64,000 bases of DNA from Chelativorans multitrophicus (GCF_011317445.1 NZ_JAAAPL010000001.1:1879001-1943000); one strand, 5' to 3'. Numbered from the stretch's first letter, positions 50,062-62,155 are shown. A program made the numbers and translations. Notes: a model not told the origin generated them from the letters alone.

Positions 50062-50904
50062 ATGTCCTTAATGAGACAAACCGCCCAGGAAGACGCTTCG
50101 CCCGCGCCAATGCAACGCGCCCACGGCACCGGCAGGATTGAGGCGAAGCTTCGGGAAGGTCGCACCCGGCTTGAGCGCCTCTACCAGGAAGGCTGCTGCA
50201 AGATCCGTCTGCCTAGGAGCCATGGCGGGGCCATGGAGGCGGTGCTTATCAACACCTCGGGCGGGCTTACCGGAGGAGACCGCATCGATTGGAAGGCCGA
50301 TGCCCTCGCCGGCTCGAAACTGGTGGTGACAACGCAAGCCTGCGAGCGCATTTACCGCTCGACGGGGGATGATGCTCGCGTTTCCACCGCCTTGCGCGTC
50401 GGCCCCGGCGCACATGTCGACTGGCTGCCGCAGGAAACGATACTCTTCGAGGGAAGCCGTCTTCATCGCAGCCTGCGAGTCGATCTGGAGGACAATGCCA
50501 CCTTCACCGCAGTCGAAGCGGTGCTTCTGGGCCGTGAGGCCATGGGCGAGACGGCGCGGAAGGCCCATCTGAGGGATCGCTGGCGCATCTATCGCGACGG
50601 CAAGCTGGTCCATGCCGAAGAGACACGCCTTGCCGGCGAGGAGTTCGAGCGCGAGGGTATCTCCCTGCTCGCAGGCAACAATGCCTTTGCGACCATACTC
50701 GCGATTGGGCCGGATGCCGAGGAGAAGCTCACAGCGCTGCGGAGCATCCTGGGTCCGTCCGTGCATGCTGCCGCAAGTGCAATCGGCGAACGTCTGGTCT
50801 TGCGCGTTGTCGCGCCATCAGGTCTTATGTTGCGGCGCACAATAATACCAGCAATAGCGCTTCTGTCCGGCGCCGGGGCGCTGCCCCGTCTCTGGTCCAT
50901 CTGA
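50062..50904 (+). CDS. ureD: Urease accessory protein UreD
   Basis: Nickel-insertion chaperone of 280 aa that docks on the urease apoprotein with UreF and UreG. Family motifs: [20 protein letters not shown] then [19 protein letters not shown], and [16 protein letters not shown]. The start at 50062 (MSLMRQ) is chosen because the open frame from 49972 enters the promoter region; the ATG at 50071 is an alternative. First gene of the plus-strand urease operon, divergent from glgE. Confidence 0.93.
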   Translation: MSLMRQTAQEDASPAPMQRAHGTGRIEAKLREGRTRLERLYQEGCCKIRLPRSHGGAMEAVLINTSGGLTGGDRIDWKADALAGSKLVVTTQACERIYRSTGDDARVSTALRVGPGAHVDWLPQETILFEGSRLHRSLRVDLEDNATFTAVEAVLLGREAMGETARKAHLRDRWRIYRDGKLVHAEETRLAGEEFEREGISLLAGNNAFATILAIGPDAEEKLTALRSILGPSVHAAASAIGERLVLRVVAPSGLMLRRTIIPAIALLSGAGALPRLWSI

Positions 50905-50920
50905 AGGGGACACGACACGC

Positions 50921-51223
50921 ATGAATCTGACGCCTCGCGAAAAGGACAAGCTGCTGATTGCCATGGCCGCGATTGTGGCCCGCCGAAGGCTTGAACGCGG
51001 CGTCAAGCTCAATCACCCGGAGGCGGTCGCGCTCATTACCGATTTCGTGGTGGAGGGCGCGCGCGACGGCCGTCCCGTCGCCGAGCTCATGGAGGCGGGA
51101 GCCCACGTCATCACCCGTGACCAGGTGATGGAGGGCGTGGCCGAGATGATCCACGATATCCAGGTGGAAGCCACTTTCCCGGACGGCACGAAGCTCGTCA
51201 CCGTCCACGAACCGATCCGCTAG
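50921..51223 (+). CDS. ureA: Urease gamma subunit
   Basis: Structural subunit of 100 aa, the normal length. Opens [20 protein letters not shown] and contains the conserved [20 protein letters not shown] and [20 protein letters not shown]. Assembles with UreB and UreC into the (UreABC)3 enzyme that hydrolyses urea to ammonia and carbamate. Lies 16 bases after ureD. Confidence 0.97.
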   Translation: MNLTPREKDKLLIAMAAIVARRRLERGVKLNHPEAVALITDFVVEGARDGRPVAELMEAGAHVITRDQVMEGVAEMIHDIQVEATFPDGTKLVTVHEPIR

Positions 51224-51247
51224 AACAAAACGCCAGTGGGGACACGC

Positions 51248-51832
51248 ATGTTCAACCGTCTCGCAATCGCCACCGCCGCACTTTTTGCCGCCACCATGCC
51301 CGCCTTTGCGCATCTTGATCCGGTTGCGCACGGCTCGTTGATGGCCGGCTTCTCGCATCCGCTCTTCGGGATCGACCATGTTCTGGTGATGGTGGCGGTC
51401 GGCCTGTGGGCTGCGACGATCGGCGGGCGTGCGCTTGCGTGGGTACCCGCTGCATTCGTCGGCACGATGATCTGGGGCTTTGCCGCTGCCCTTCTCGGCG
51501 CGCCCATCCCCTTTGTGGAGCCGGTGATCCTTGCGTCGATCGTCTTCATCGGCCTTATGGTGGCGCTCGCCGTTTCTATGCCCGTGGCGGGTATGATGGC
51601 CGCCGTGGCCTTCTTCGCCTTTTTCCATGGCCATGCCCATGGCGGTGAATTGGGCACCGCCGGCGCTGCTCAATTTGCCATGGGCTTCGCCATCGCCACC
51701 GCGCTCCTTCACGCAGCCGGCATCGCACTGGGGATAGGTCTCAGCCGCTGGCAGAAGAAGAACTGCACGCTTACCCGCCTGGCCGGCGCCGTTACGTCGG
51801 TTGCCGGCCTGTGGCTCGCCTTTGCCGGCTGA
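51248..51832 (+). CDS. ureJ: HupE/UreJ family nickel permease
   Basis: Membrane protein of 194 aa with a cleavable signal peptide ending near MPAFAHLDP and about six helices. The family metal motif is visible in [18 protein letters not shown] and the second His cluster in [12 protein letters not shown]. HupE/UreJ proteins take up nickel for urease or hydrogenase, and its place between ureA and ureB ties it to urease. The start at 51248 gives a proper signal peptide; the open frame from 51236 adds four residues. Confidence 0.9.
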   Translation: MFNRLAIATAALFAATMPAFAHLDPVAHGSLMAGFSHPLFGIDHVLVMVAVGLWAATIGGRALAWVPAAFVGTMIWGFAAALLGAPIPFVEPVILASIVFIGLMVALAVSMPVAGMMAAVAFFAFFHGHAHGGELGTAGAAQFAMGFAIATALLHAAGIALGIGLSRWQKKNCTLTRLAGAVTSVAGLWLAFAG

Positions 51833-51852
51833 CAGAAGAGGAACAGCTTCTC

Positions 51853-52157
51853 ATGATCCCGGGCGAAGTCATTCCAAAAGCAGGTGAAATCGAGCTGAAT
51901 GCCGGCGCTCCTCAAGTGGTGCTTGAGGTCAGCAATACCGGCGACCGTCCCATTCAGGTCGGCTCCCATTATCACTTCTACGAGACGAACGGCGCACTCT
52001 CCTTCGACCGCGAGAAGGCCCGCGGTATGCGCCTCGACATTGCGGCCGGAACGGCGGTGCGCTTCGAGCCGGGCCAGGCGCGCGAGGTGCGCCTTGTTCC
52101 GCTCTCCGGCGCACGCAAGGTCTTCGGCTTTCAGCAGAAAATCATGGGAGATCTCTG

Positions 52158-52158
<1 letters not shown>
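51853..52158 (+). CDS. ureB: Urease beta subunit
   Basis: Structural subunit of 101 aa. Opens [20 protein letters not shown] and carries [20 protein letters not shown] and the conserved [16 protein letters not shown]. Normal length. The start at 51853 follows ureJ by 20 bases; its stop overlaps the ureC start (TGATG). The frame from 51811 is a longer reading through the ureJ end. Confidence 0.97.
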
Positions 52159-53870
<1,712 letters not shown>

Positions 53871-53881
53871 GACAGCTTGAG

Positions 53882-54358
53882 ATGATCCGCGCGACATCCG
53901 TCACCGCAAAATTCGACAGAGCCTTCGACACGATCACGCTTGACGAGACGGCGCGTCACCGCCGCCGCATGATGATGCGCTCGGACAATGGAATCGAGTT
54001 CCTGCTTGATCTGCCGGAGGCAAGGCTGCTCAATCACGGCGACGGCCTCCTGCTGGAGGATGGCCGCGTGATCGAGGTACGCGCCCTGCCCGAACCTCTT
54101 TACGAAGTGCGCGGCCGTGATTCCCGCCATCTCCTTGCGCTGGCGTGGCAGATAGGCAACCGGCACCTCCCGGCGGAAATAGCCGAGGACCGTATCCTCA
54201 TCCGGCGCGACCACGTAATTCGTGACATGCTGGAGGGACTGGGCGCGATGGTCACCGATATCACGGCTCCCTTCTCGCCCGAAGGCGGTGCCTATCAGGC
54301 CCATTCCCATGACGGCCACAGTCATCATCAGGGCCATACTCATGACCACCACGACTGA
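53882..54358 (+). CDS. ureE: Urease accessory protein UreE
   Basis: Nickel-binding metallochaperone of 158 aa that delivers Ni to UreG. The N-terminal domain contains [20 protein letters not shown]; the metal-binding domain has [20 protein letters not shown] with the conserved His. The C-terminus is His-rich ([18 protein letters not shown], nine His), a nickel-storage tail. It overlaps ureF by 17 bases. Confidence 0.95.
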
Positions 54359-55013
54359 GCTTCAGTCGCTGCAAAGGCTGCTCACTTGGGCGTCGCCGGC
54401 CTTTCCGGTCGGCAGCTTCGCATACTCGGCGGGGCTTGAAACCGCCATTGCTGACCGCCGTGTGAAAGACGCGGCAACCGCGCGCGATTGGATCGAAGGA
54501 AATCTTCTCGCAGGTGCGGCCCGCAACGACGCCATTCTGATGGCAGAGGCCTGCCGTGCGTACCTTGACGAGCAGCGGCTGCAGCAGCTCACCGACCTCT
54601 GTCTGGCTCTGACGCCAGCCTTGGAACGCCATCAAGAACTCGCGGCGACCGGCGAGGCTTTCGTTCTGGCCGCTCGGGCATGGGCTGCGCAAACATGTGG
54701 CCGGCTGCCCTCCCCCTGCCCATATCCGGTGGCCTTCGGCGCGCTTGCCGGCGCGTGCGGCATCAGCCCCGAAGCGATGCTCCTCGCTTACCTCACCGCC
54801 TATGTGCAGGCACAGATTTCCGTTGCGATAAGGCTCGTGCCTGTTGGCCAGACGCAAGGGCTTACAATCCTCGCCGCGCTCGAACCGCTGGTCGCGGAAA
54901 AGGCGAAGGAGCTGTCCCGCGCCACGCTGGACGATTTGGGCTCAGTGGCCTATGCAGCCGATATTGCAGCCATGGCTCACGAAACCCTTAGCACGCGGAT
55001 TTTCCGCTCCTGA
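54342..55013 (+). CDS. ureF: Urease accessory protein UreF
   Basis: Chaperone of 223 aa that acts with UreD and UreG in nickel insertion. Family motifs: [20 protein letters not shown] and [15 protein letters not shown], then [20 protein letters not shown]. The start at 54342 lies inside the ureE 3' end; the frame from 54222 would overlap ureE by over 130 bases. Ends 20 bases before ureG. Confidence 0.95.
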
Positions 55014-55033
55014 CGCGCAGCCTGGAGGCGCCT

Positions 55034-55657
55034 ATGAAATCGTCGAATGGACCCTTGAGGATTGGCATCGGCGGCCCGGTCGGTTCCGGCAAGACGACGC
55101 TATGCGAAGTCCTGCTCAAATCCATGCGCGACCGCTATTCCATGGCCGTCGTCACAAACGACATTTACACCAAGGAGGACGCGCTGATCCTCGCTCGACT
55201 GCAGGCGATCTCCGAGGACCGCATTGTCGGCGTTGAGACCGGCGGCTGCCCGCACACCGCGATTCGAGAGGACGCCTCGCTCAACCTTGCAGCCATCGCC
55301 CATCTCAATCGCCGTTTCCCAGACCTCGACATCATCCTGATTGAAAGTGGCGGCGATAATCTGGCGGCCACCTTTTCGCCCGATCTTGCCGACCTGACGC
55401 TCTATGTGATCTCCGTCGCCCAGGGTGAGAAAATTCCGCGCAAGGGTGGGCCAGCGATCACCCGGTCGGATCTTCTCATCATCAACAAGACCGATCTCGC
55501 GCCCTATGTAGGCGCGAACCTCGACGTGATGAGGAGCGATACGGAGAAAGTGCGTGAGGGCCGGCCCTATGTCATGACCGATCTGTCCCGCCGTCAAGGT
55601 GCGGAAGAGGTCGTCGCGTTCATCGAAAAGATGGGTGGGCTTGCGCTTGCTGCTTGA
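55034..55657 (+). CDS. ureG: Urease accessory GTPase UreG
   Basis: SIMIBI-class GTPase of 207 aa that powers nickel insertion. P-loop [18 protein letters not shown], the metal motif [17 protein letters not shown] (Cys-Pro-His), switch [20 protein letters not shown], and the guanine motif [15 protein letters not shown]. Normal length. Its last 38 bases overlap the 3' end of the convergent glycosyltransferase gene. Last gene of the urease operon. Confidence 0.97.
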   Translation: MKSSNGPLRIGIGGPVGSGKTTLCEVLLKSMRDRYSMAVVTNDIYTKEDALILARLQAISEDRIVGVETGGCPHTAIREDASLNLAAIAHLNRRFPDLDIILIESGGDNLAATFSPDLADLTLYVISVAQGEKIPRKGGPAITRSDLLIINKTDLAPYVGANLDVMRSDTEKVREGRPYVMTDLSRRQGAEEVVAFIEKMGGLALAA

Positions 55658-56726
55658 TCGTACCGGCGGCGAATTCCGCGCTGGACTGCCTTGGTCGCGC
55701 CATGCCTGCAAGCCCCTGATAGAGATCGAGATAGCGCTGCTCCATCCGCTGCGGTGAAAAGAGCTGCCAAGCCGCGTCCCGGCAGACCTGGGGATCGAGG
55801 GATGATGCAGCCATGATCGCCTCTGCCATCTCTGAAACATTCTTGACGAGAAAACCGGTGCGTCCATTCTCGACCACGCCTGGCAACGCGCCGTTCTCAA
55901 AGGCGATTACAGGCGTGCCGCAGGCGAGCGCTTCCATTGCCGTGAGCGAGCTTGTTTCCGCCACCAGGCTGGGCACAAGCGCGCATCGGGCAGACGCAAG
56001 GAGCCGTCGCTTTCGGTTGAAAACGAGTGGTCCAAGGAACCGCCGCCGCGAATCCAGAAAAGGCGCAAGCTCCTCTTTGAAATAGCGCTCATGCGCCTCG
56101 TAAGGAAACACCTGACCGCCTATCAGAAGAGCTGCATCGGCAAGCCGGCAGGCTTGGATTGCCATGTGGATTCCCTTTTCCGGGCAAATCCGGCTGAGGA
56201 CGATTGCGTGATCGCGCTTGCGCTGTCGCGTGAGGAAAAGCTCAAGCGGAACCCCATTCGGGATCGGCGGCAGCAGCGGGGCGCCTACCGGCGCGGTGCG
56301 GTGCTGAATTTCCGAAACGCAGTGGAGAAAGAGATTGGCGCGGCTTTCGAAGATCCAGCCGGGATACCAGTCCAGCGGCAGGTGCAGCGTTGCCACTGTG
56401 AGCGCACTTTCCGGGAGGTAAGCGTGGAAATCGAGCCCATGTAGGTGCACCAGATCCACCCGCTCCCGCATCAGAACCTCGCCGATTAGCTGGCGCACCT
56501 CCCCCCAAACCCTGTGCCGAACGGAATCGTCGATCCTGCCTCCCTGCGCAGCCAGGGGCACCAGTTCCCCCGCCGTTTTTGATCCTTCGCAAGCGATCAC
56601 GATGGAGCGATGACCGTTTCGCACCATCGCGCGATCGAGCGCGGAAAGCACCTGCTCAGCGCCGCCCACCGCGTCCGGCCCGATCGCCGCGAATGGATAG
56701 GCAACGCTGAGAATCGTCAGAGCCAT
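55620..56726 (-). CDS. GT4-family glycosyltransferase
   Basis: GT-B glycosyltransferase of 368 aa. The donor-binding C-terminal half has [20 protein letters not shown] and the E-x7-E motif in [20 protein letters not shown]; the N-terminal Rossmann half has [20 protein letters not shown] and [14 protein letters not shown]. MshA and BshA, which make the inositol or malate glycosides of mycothiol and bacillithiol, belong to the same family, but subfamily cannot be fixed by eye. It overlaps the PIG-L deacetylase gene by 10 bases and is the last gene of the cluster. Confidence 0.9.
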   Translation of the reverse strand: MALTILSVAYPFAAIGPDAVGGAEQVLSALDRAMVRNGHRSIVIACEGSKTAGELVPLAAQGGRIDDSVRHRVWGEVRQLIGEVLMRERVDLVHLHGLDFHAYLPESALTVATLHLPLDWYPGWIFESRANLFLHCVSEIQHRTAPVGAPLLPPIPNGVPLELFLTRQRKRDHAIVLSRICPEKGIHMAIQACRLADAALLIGGQVFPYEAHERYFKEELAPFLDSRRRFLGPLVFNRKRRLLASARCALVPSLVAETSSLTAMEALACGTPVIAFENGALPGVVENGRTGFLVKNVSEMAEAIMAASSLDPQVCRDAAWQLFSPQRMEQRYLDLYQGLAGMARPRQSSAEFAAGTIKQQAQAHPSFR

Positions 56727-57574
56727 CGGGGAAGATCGAGTTCCCTGCTTGCCTGTTCGACCAAATTCGGCCAGTCGGAGGGTCTCAGCCCCCAGTCACG
56801 TTGAGCGTAAAGCACTTCGTTCGGCAGCTCGCGAAAATCGGCGGGCGATGCGGGCCGAAACCGCTCCGTCTTCATCGAGAAAGGGCCGATGATCCGCTGC
56901 TGCGTGAGATGAGCGGCAAGCATTCGCCGCTTCATCTCGGCGGCCTCGTCATCGAGCGCTACCGCATATTCGACATCGCCCGCGGGGATGAACTCCTGAA
57001 AAACGCTCTGGCCCTGCTTCAGGCGATAGAGCGGAAATTCATAAATGACTGGCGGTGGCAGATTGCGCCGGGCGGTCAGGTGGCTCGCGGCCCGTACGGC
57101 AAAGGCCGTCGAGTCGTGATCGGGATGACCGCCCTCCAAGGCATGGGTAAAGACGGTCGCTATCCCCTGCTTCTCGAAAAGATCCGCCAGCCGGGAAGCG
57201 ATTTCCGCAAGATGATAGGCCGAGGACTGGTCGGCAACGCCGATCAGATGGCAGGCCTCCGGACCTATGCCGGCAATCGCGACCGCAGCTTCGAGCTCCC
57301 GCCGCCGGGCGGCTGCATAGTCCTCCCGCCGCGAAAAGCCGTTCGCCTCGGCATCCTTCATATCGGCCGGCGCGCCATCGGTCACATGCACGATCTTGAC
57401 ACCCCTCATACGAGCAAGCTGGCCGCCGATCGCGATCGTCTCGTCATCCGGGTGGGCCACCACGACGGCCACATCATGGCAGTCGAGGGGGCTTCCCTCG
57501 GGGGAGCAGATCAATTCCAGCAGCGCTTCGGCTGGCGCGAACAGATCCTCCTCCCATTGCGCCGACATGCTCAT
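56717..57574 (-). CDS. PIG-L family N-deacetylase
   Basis: Zinc-dependent deacetylase of 285 aa in the LmbE/MshB/BshB family that removes N-acetyl groups from amino-sugar glycosides. The zinc motif AHPDDETIAIGGQLARM, the second HPDHDSTAFAV and a family-like TDGAPADMKDAEANGFS are visible. No signal peptide. The adjoining GT4 gene is the same pairing as MshA-MshB, BshA-BshB and the GPI pathway, so it probably deacetylates the GT4 product; this is inference. Its start overlaps the glycoside hydrolase stop (ATGA). Confidence 0.9.
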   Translation of the reverse strand: MSMSAQWEEDLFAPAEALLELICSPEGSPLDCHDVAVVVAHPDDETIAIGGQLARMRGVKIVHVTDGAPADMKDAEANGFSRREDYAAARRRELEAAVAIAGIGPEACHLIGVADQSSAYHLAEIASRLADLFEKQGIATVFTHALEGGHPDHDSTAFAVRAASHLTARRNLPPPVIYEFPLYRLKQGQSVFQEFIPAGDVEYAVALDDEAAEMKRRMLAAHLTQQRIIGPFSMKTERFRPASPADFRELPNEVLYAQRDWGLRPSDWPNLVEQASRELDLPRWL

Positions 57575-58488
57575 GCGGCGCCTCGGATGCGGCTTCGCGC
57601 CTTCCCCGCATAGCGCTCGATCATTGTGGCGCAGAAATCGGCGAACTCCTGAGGCACCTGCGGAGCGCTGGTATGATGCGGCGCGATCCCGCGATGCTCG
57701 GGTGTGAAGCAGAAGGTCACCGTCACGTCGAAATCCGCAAGAGCCTCCATCTGCCGGTCGAACCAGTCGAGCGCGCCGGGGCGGAAACTATCGGCCCAGG
57801 AAAGGCCGGTGCGCAGATATTTGACTCCGAGCCGCCTCATCCAGCTCACCGCCTCGTCAAGCCTTGGATCTTCGAAATGGAACCACTGGCAGAGGCCGAA
57901 TTCCGGTGTGCATTCGGCGAATTTTTCCAGTGCCGGCTTTGGCGTGCCATCCTCGCGGATAAGCCCCATGTAGAAATGTCGATAATAGGACGACCCTTCC
58001 GCCTCCCTATGGCGCGTGGTAGCGCCCCAGGCCTGCGGGAGATCGAACAGGCTGTACCATTGAATACGCGGTGAAAGCCCCTTGAGCAGCTCGAACGTGC
58101 GACCCAGGCCCCACGCCTGCACTTCTTCAGCGCCAAAGCTGGAGACGCCAACTTCACTCACCCAGACCGGCAGATCGGCAAGCGCCTGTATCTCGGCAAG
58201 CCTTTGGGGCCATTCCTGGATCTGCCACAAATTCCAGTCGAGCGGAAAGCCATGAACGGCGATGGCATCCAGATGATCAAGCACTCCCTTGCCCTGCAAG
58301 TTTTGGATAAAAAGCGGGTCTATGGGAGAGATGCCACCCAGAACCCGCACCACGTCGCGATTTGCGCTGCCGATGGCATCAGCCGCCAGAATTGCCATTT
58401 CCGCGAACCGCGACCAGTCGGGATCGATTTCGGGATCCCAATGAGACTTGTTGTTCGGCTCGTTCCAGATCATCGCGGCTTCGATCAT
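57571..58488 (-). CDS. Glycoside hydrolase-like TIM barrel, apparently circularly permuted
   Basis: Protein of 305 aa resembling the clan A (GH39/GH5-like) beta-xylosidase group. The acid/base motif WNEPN is at residues 8-12, far too early, and the nucleophile candidate is Glu112 in VWVSEVGVSSFG. Barrel strand 8 (WYSLFDLPQAW) and the usual terminal helix follow, to about 192. Then residues 198-295 look like the missing first three strands (RLGVKYLRTGLSWADSF, VTVTFCFTPEHRGI) and helix 3. The ATG at 58488 is three bases after the previous stop, so no N-terminal half is encoded upstream. No signal peptide, so cytoplasmic. Substrate unknown; perhaps the cluster product. Confidence 0.75.
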   Translation of the reverse strand: MIEAAMIWNEPNNKSHWDPEIDPDWSRFAEMAILAADAIGSANRDVVRVLGGISPIDPLFIQNLQGKGVLDHLDAIAVHGFPLDWNLWQIQEWPQRLAEIQALADLPVWVSEVGVSSFGAEEVQAWGLGRTFELLKGLSPRIQWYSLFDLPQAWGATTRHREAEGSSYYRHFYMGLIREDGTPKPALEKFAECTPEFGLCQWFHFEDPRLDEAVSWMRRLGVKYLRTGLSWADSFRPGALDWFDRQMEALADFDVTVTFCFTPEHRGIAPHHTSAPQVPQEFADFCATMIERYAGKARSRIRGAA

Positions 58489-58491
58489 CAG

Positions 58492-59331
58492 TCAAACCCC
58501 TCGTTCCACTTGCTTGAAGGACATCACGAGTTCGCGGCGATGCGCGAGAAGCTGGCGCCCGGCCGGAGCACCCGCGGTGACATGGGTGCCGGGCGCCCCC
58601 TGCTCAACAGCGGCCTGCCGCAACAGGTCGTTGGCGGCGCGGTAGCCTTCGAGCGTGCCTACATCCACATAGGCCTCGCCGGCGCGGATGCCTTGAGCTC
58701 TCCCGCCCTTCGCGAGATAGGCGTTGACCAGCGTGCCCATATATTCATCGGAGCGGCCACGCTCGATCCACAGGGCCAGGAGCTCGTGGAAAATGGCGCC
58801 CGGCATCTTGAACGCGCCCCAGATCCAGTTCGTCGATGCGTCCTGCCGTTTGACCTGGATTTCGCGGACATTTCCGTCCTCGTCGGTTTCCACCGCATCG
58901 AAGACCGAGGGATTGCCGACGGGAAAAAGCAGGAAGGAGAGCAGCCCGTCGGGAAGTGCCCGATAGCCGTCCGCAGGCATCCAGATCGTATCCGGCAGAC
59001 CGACGAGCACATGTTCACCGGGAGCGACCAGTGGCGCAACGCGGAAGATGGCGTCGCAAAGCCCGCTCGCCTCCGGCTGCACCACATAAGCTATGGAAGC
59101 GTCTCCGTAGCTGCCGCCGTAGTATTCGAGGATATCGGATTTGCCCGGCGCGATGACGAAGCAGAGCTTGTCCGCGCCGCCCGCGATCATGCGTTCACAA
59201 AGATATTCGCTTACCGCGCAGGGGCGCTCCGACCCGCCAGTCAATCGGCTACCTACCGGCAGAAGTTCCTTGGAGAACGCGAGTGGCTGAATGCGGCTTC
59301 CACATCCTGCAGCCGGAATGATTCCCCACAT
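58492..59331 (-). CDS. Sugar-phosphate nucleotidyltransferase
   Basis: GT-A-fold nucleotidyltransferase of 279 aa. The signature GIIPAAGCGSRIQPLAFSKE (here A-A-G-x-G-S-R with Lys further on) opens the protein, followed by VLVGLPDTIW with the metal Asp and GEAYVDVGTLEGYRAANDLL. It resembles glucose-1-phosphate thymidylyl/uridylyltransferases, but the RMQPLT-type loop is changed (RIQPLAFSK). It presumably makes the activated sugar used by one of the two glycosyltransferases in this cluster. The nucleotide and sugar cannot be assigned. Confidence 0.87.
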   Translation of the reverse strand: MWGIIPAAGCGSRIQPLAFSKELLPVGSRLTGGSERPCAVSEYLCERMIAGGADKLCFVIAPGKSDILEYYGGSYGDASIAYVVQPEASGLCDAIFRVAPLVAPGEHVLVGLPDTIWMPADGYRALPDGLLSFLLFPVGNPSVFDAVETDEDGNVREIQVKRQDASTNWIWGAFKMPGAIFHELLALWIERGRSDEYMGTLVNAYLAKGGRAQGIRAGEAYVDVGTLEGYRAANDLLRQAAVEQGAPGTHVTAGAPAGRQLLAHRRELVMSFKQVERGV

Positions 59332-59352
59332 GGGAATATCTCCTTGCCAGCT

Positions 59353-60441
59353 CTATGCCGCCTCACCGGCGGCGACTGATTTGAGGTCGTTGGCGATAGT
59401 TTCGAACTCAGCGGCGCGATGTTCCGAGGTATGGCAGGAAAGCACGCGCTCGCGCGCCGCCTGCGCGATCCGGCGCAGTTCCGCATCGCCTAGATCAAGC
59501 GCAGCGGTAACGTCTTCCGTGTCGACCGCCACGAGCACTTCGCGTCCGGGCTCGAAGAAAGTGTCAAGCCCCTCCCACGAGTCTGAGATGATGGGCACGC
59601 CGCATGAGGCCGCCTCAAACAGTCGTCCCGAGGGGCACCAGCCCATCTTGGCCATGGCCCGGCGCGTGACGTTCAGCGTCAGGCGCGAGGAGGAGTAGAA
59701 GGCGGGATGTTCCTCTGGCGGCAGGTGCCGTACGAAATAGAGGTTTTCCACCCAAGGGAAGTTCTCCGGGTATTGGGCGCCGGCGATCACGAAGCGGAGA
59801 TTGGGTCGCTGTCGCGCCGGCTCGAGCATGAAGGCCTCGACGCCCGCCTGCCTGTCCTCCGCATAAGTGCCGATATAGGAAAGATCGGCTGAATACCGCG
59901 CCGCTGGCATGGTCGGCCGGTGCACACAAGGATCCACATGGCCATAGAGCGGTGCCACCATGCGCGCGCCGAGGCGTGCCTTCAAGGCATCCAGAGCCTC
60001 GCCGCCCGTATAGCTCAGCACGAGATCGAAATCGCTCAACCCGCGCGGCCCAATATAGGAGGTGGCCTCTCCACGCTCCAAAGCCGACAGCGTCACCGGC
60101 GTATCGAGATCGTAGAAGAGGTGGAGCGGCCGTGGCGAAGAAAGCACCAGATCGGAGGCGGCAATTCCGTCAGGGCAGTAGGAGGAGACCAGCGCCACAT
60201 CCGCATCGGCAAGGTGCCTGCGAGCCGCAGGCAACGCCTCATCCCAGTCGCTGTAAAGGACCAGTTCGCCGTCCTCGATGTCGTATAGATCGCGCGCGCC
60301 GGCATAATATGGCAGGTCGCGCTCAAAGAAGATCACCGTCCACCCGCGCCGCGCCAGAGCCCTTACGAGGCCCCGCCATAGCGTGGCATGGCCGTTGCCC
60401 CAGGACGAGCTGATGCTGAGGCCGAAAATGACGAGCTTCAT
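59353..60441 (-). CDS. CgeB-like glycosyltransferase
   Basis: GT-B glycosyltransferase of 362 aa in the CgeB family (a Bacillus spore-coat maturation protein). Opens [20 protein letters not shown]; the family segment FFERDLPYYAGARDL is near residue 45 and the donor-side GRLFEAASCGVPIISDSWEG near residue 290. The start at 60441 overlaps the phosphatase stop (ATGA); the open frame to 60483 is longer and unlikely. No signal peptide or membrane helix. Substrate unknown; a spore function is not expected in this lineage. Confidence 0.87.
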   Translation of the reverse strand: MKLVIFGLSISSSWGNGHATLWRGLVRALARRGWTVIFFERDLPYYAGARDLYDIEDGELVLYSDWDEALPAARRHLADADVALVSSYCPDGIAASDLVLSSPRPLHLFYDLDTPVTLSALERGEATSYIGPRGLSDFDLVLSYTGGEALDALKARLGARMVAPLYGHVDPCVHRPTMPAARYSADLSYIGTYAEDRQAGVEAFMLEPARQRPNLRFVIAGAQYPENFPWVENLYFVRHLPPEEHPAFYSSSRLTLNVTRRAMAKMGWCPSGRLFEAASCGVPIISDSWEGLDTFFEPGREVLVAVDTEDVTAALDLGDAELRRIAQAARERVLSCHTSEHRAAEFETIANDLKSVAAGEAA

Positions 60442-61058
60442 ACGAGCGCCCCCAGCCTGGACCGCGCGGGCTTTGAATTGCACGAGACAAGCCTTGGCCC
60501 ATGCTTGTCGAACGAAACGGTGGTGATCGAAGCTGGCGCGATCTCGAAATCGTGTACGTTCTGAAAGGAAGCTCCAAACGTGCGGCAGAGCGCGGCCTTG
60601 ATGACATCGCTGTGACTGACAAGCGCGAAGGCATGGCCGGGAAAATCGTTCCGCAGGCGATCGATGAAGCCGGTGATGCGCGCGCCCACGGCTTCCATGG
60701 TATCACCGGCCGGCGTTGCGGCCGCGCCGCGTTCCTCGTTCCAGCGCCGCCATTCCGGGTCGGCGGCAAGCTCCTCGAAGCTCCGGCCGGACCAGTTCCC
60801 GAAATCGATCTCGTCAAGCTCCGCGGCAACCTCGCTCTCCACACCTGTCTGGCGGCTGATGATTTCCGCCGTCTGCTGCGCCCGCAGCCGCGGGCTGGTG
60901 TAGATCGCATCGAGCTTCTGGCCTACGAAGTGCTTGCCAAGGGCCAATGCCTGTTGACGGCCGGCGGGCAGCAACGGCGCAGCGGGAAGACGCCCTGTCA
61001 GCACCGCGCCGACATGACCGTGAGAGGCATGGCGCAGAAGATGGAACACTGTCCTCAC
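60438..61058 (-). CDS. Histidine phosphatase family protein
   Basis: Phosphoglycerate-mutase-like phosphatase of 206 aa. The phosphorylated His lies in [19 protein letters not shown], the Arg in [20 protein letters not shown], the acid Glu in [20 protein letters not shown] and the second His in [14 protein letters not shown]. The GTG start at 61058 overlaps the ino1 stop (GTGA), which sets the start; the open frame to 61217 lies inside ino1. Being next to ino1, it could remove the phosphate from an inositol-phosphate glycoside; this is inference. Confidence 0.88.
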   Translation of the reverse strand: MRTVFHLLRHASHGHVGAVLTGRLPAAPLLPAGRQQALALGKHFVGQKLDAIYTSPRLRAQQTAEIISRQTGVESEVAAELDEIDFGNWSGRSFEELAADPEWRRWNEERGAAATPAGDTMEAVGARITGFIDRLRNDFPGHAFALVSHSDVIKAALCRTFGASFQNVHDFEIAPASITTVSFDKHGPRLVSCNSKPARSRLGALV

Positions 61059-62155
61059 TGCTTGAACCCAGTCGCTATTTGGTCGCCGCCAATGAACTGC
61101 AGCGTGCGGAGCCTGGCTTCGGCATCGGTGAACTGCTCTGGCGGTGACTTCATGAAATAGCTGGAGGGGCCCACCAGAGCGCCTGCTTCCCCGCGGTCCA
61201 TAGCCAGCTTGGCGCATCGCACGGCATCGATGACCACCCCGGCGCTGTTGGGCGAATCCCAGACCTCAAGCTTCAGCTCGCAATTAATGGGCACGCCTCC
61301 GAAGGTGGTGCCCTCCATCCGGATATAGGCCCACTTCCTGTCGCTGAGCCACGGCACGTGGTCACTGGGTCCGACATGGATGTTCTCCGGCTCCATCGGA
61401 ACGCCTAGCTGGCTCGTGACCGCCTGGGTCTTGGAGATCTTTTTCGATTCCAGCCGCTCGCGCTCGAGCATGTTCTGGAAATCGGTATTGCCGCCGAAAT
61501 TGAGCTGATAGGTTCGGTCGAGCCTGATCCCGCGCTCGCGGAACAGGTTGGTGAGCACCCGATGCACGATGGTGGCCCCGACCTGGCTCTTGATGTCGTC
61601 CCCGATGATGGGCAGCCCCCGATCCTCGAACTTCTTCCGCCACTCCGGCCGCGATGCAATGAAAACCGGCATGCAGTTCACGAATGCACAGCCGGCCTTC
61701 AATGCCTCCTCGGCATAAAAGCGCGCGGCTAGTTCCGAACCCACGGGAAGATAGGAGACGAGCACCTCCGTCTTGCTCTCCGTCAACACCTCGGCGACAT
61801 CCGCTTCCGGCTCATCCGATTCCTGAAGCTCGTCGCGCAGATATTTACCGATGCCGTCGAGCGTCCGCCCGCGCGAGACGGTGACGCCCGTGGGCCCAAC
61901 ATCGGTAAAGCGGATCGTGTTGTTGGGATGCGCAAAAATCGCATCGGAAACGTCCTTGCCCACTTTCGAGGCATTCACGTCGAAAGCGGAGCTGACGATG
62001 ATGTCATCAATGTAATAGCCGCCGATTTCGGGATTCATGATGCCGGGAATGGGATTGTTGGAGCGCATGCCCCGGTAATAGGTAAGCCCCTGCACGAAGG
62101 AGGATGCGCAGTTGCCGACGCCGACAATACCCACGCGCACTTGAGCACCATGCAT
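61055..62155 (-). CDS. ino1: Inositol-3-phosphate synthase (actinobacterial type)
   Basis: NAD-dependent enzyme of 366 aa that converts glucose 6-phosphate to myo-inositol phosphate. The cofactor motif [20 protein letters not shown] is close to the mycobacterial Ino1, as are [73 protein letters not shown] and [20 protein letters not shown]. Length matches the mycobacterial protein. The ATG at 62155 has GGAGACGAG just upstream and an EcfG motif about 90 bases before it. The frame remains open further upstream through a GNAT domain (see next entries). Confidence 0.92.
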   Translation of the reverse strand: MHGAQVRVGIVGVGNCASSFVQGLTYYRGMRSNNPIPGIMNPEIGGYYIDDIIVSSAFDVNASKVGKDVSDAIFAHPNNTIRFTDVGPTGVTVSRGRTLDGIGKYLRDELQESDEPEADVAEVLTESKTEVLVSYLPVGSELAARFYAEEALKAGCAFVNCMPVFIASRPEWRKKFEDRGLPIIGDDIKSQVGATIVHRVLTNLFRERGIRLDRTYQLNFGGNTDFQNMLERERLESKKISKTQAVTSQLGVPMEPENIHVGPSDHVPWLSDRKWAYIRMEGTTFGGVPINCELKLEVWDSPNSAGVVIDAVRCAKLAMDRGEAGALVGPSSYFMKSPPEQFTDAEARLRTLQFIGGDQIATGFKQ

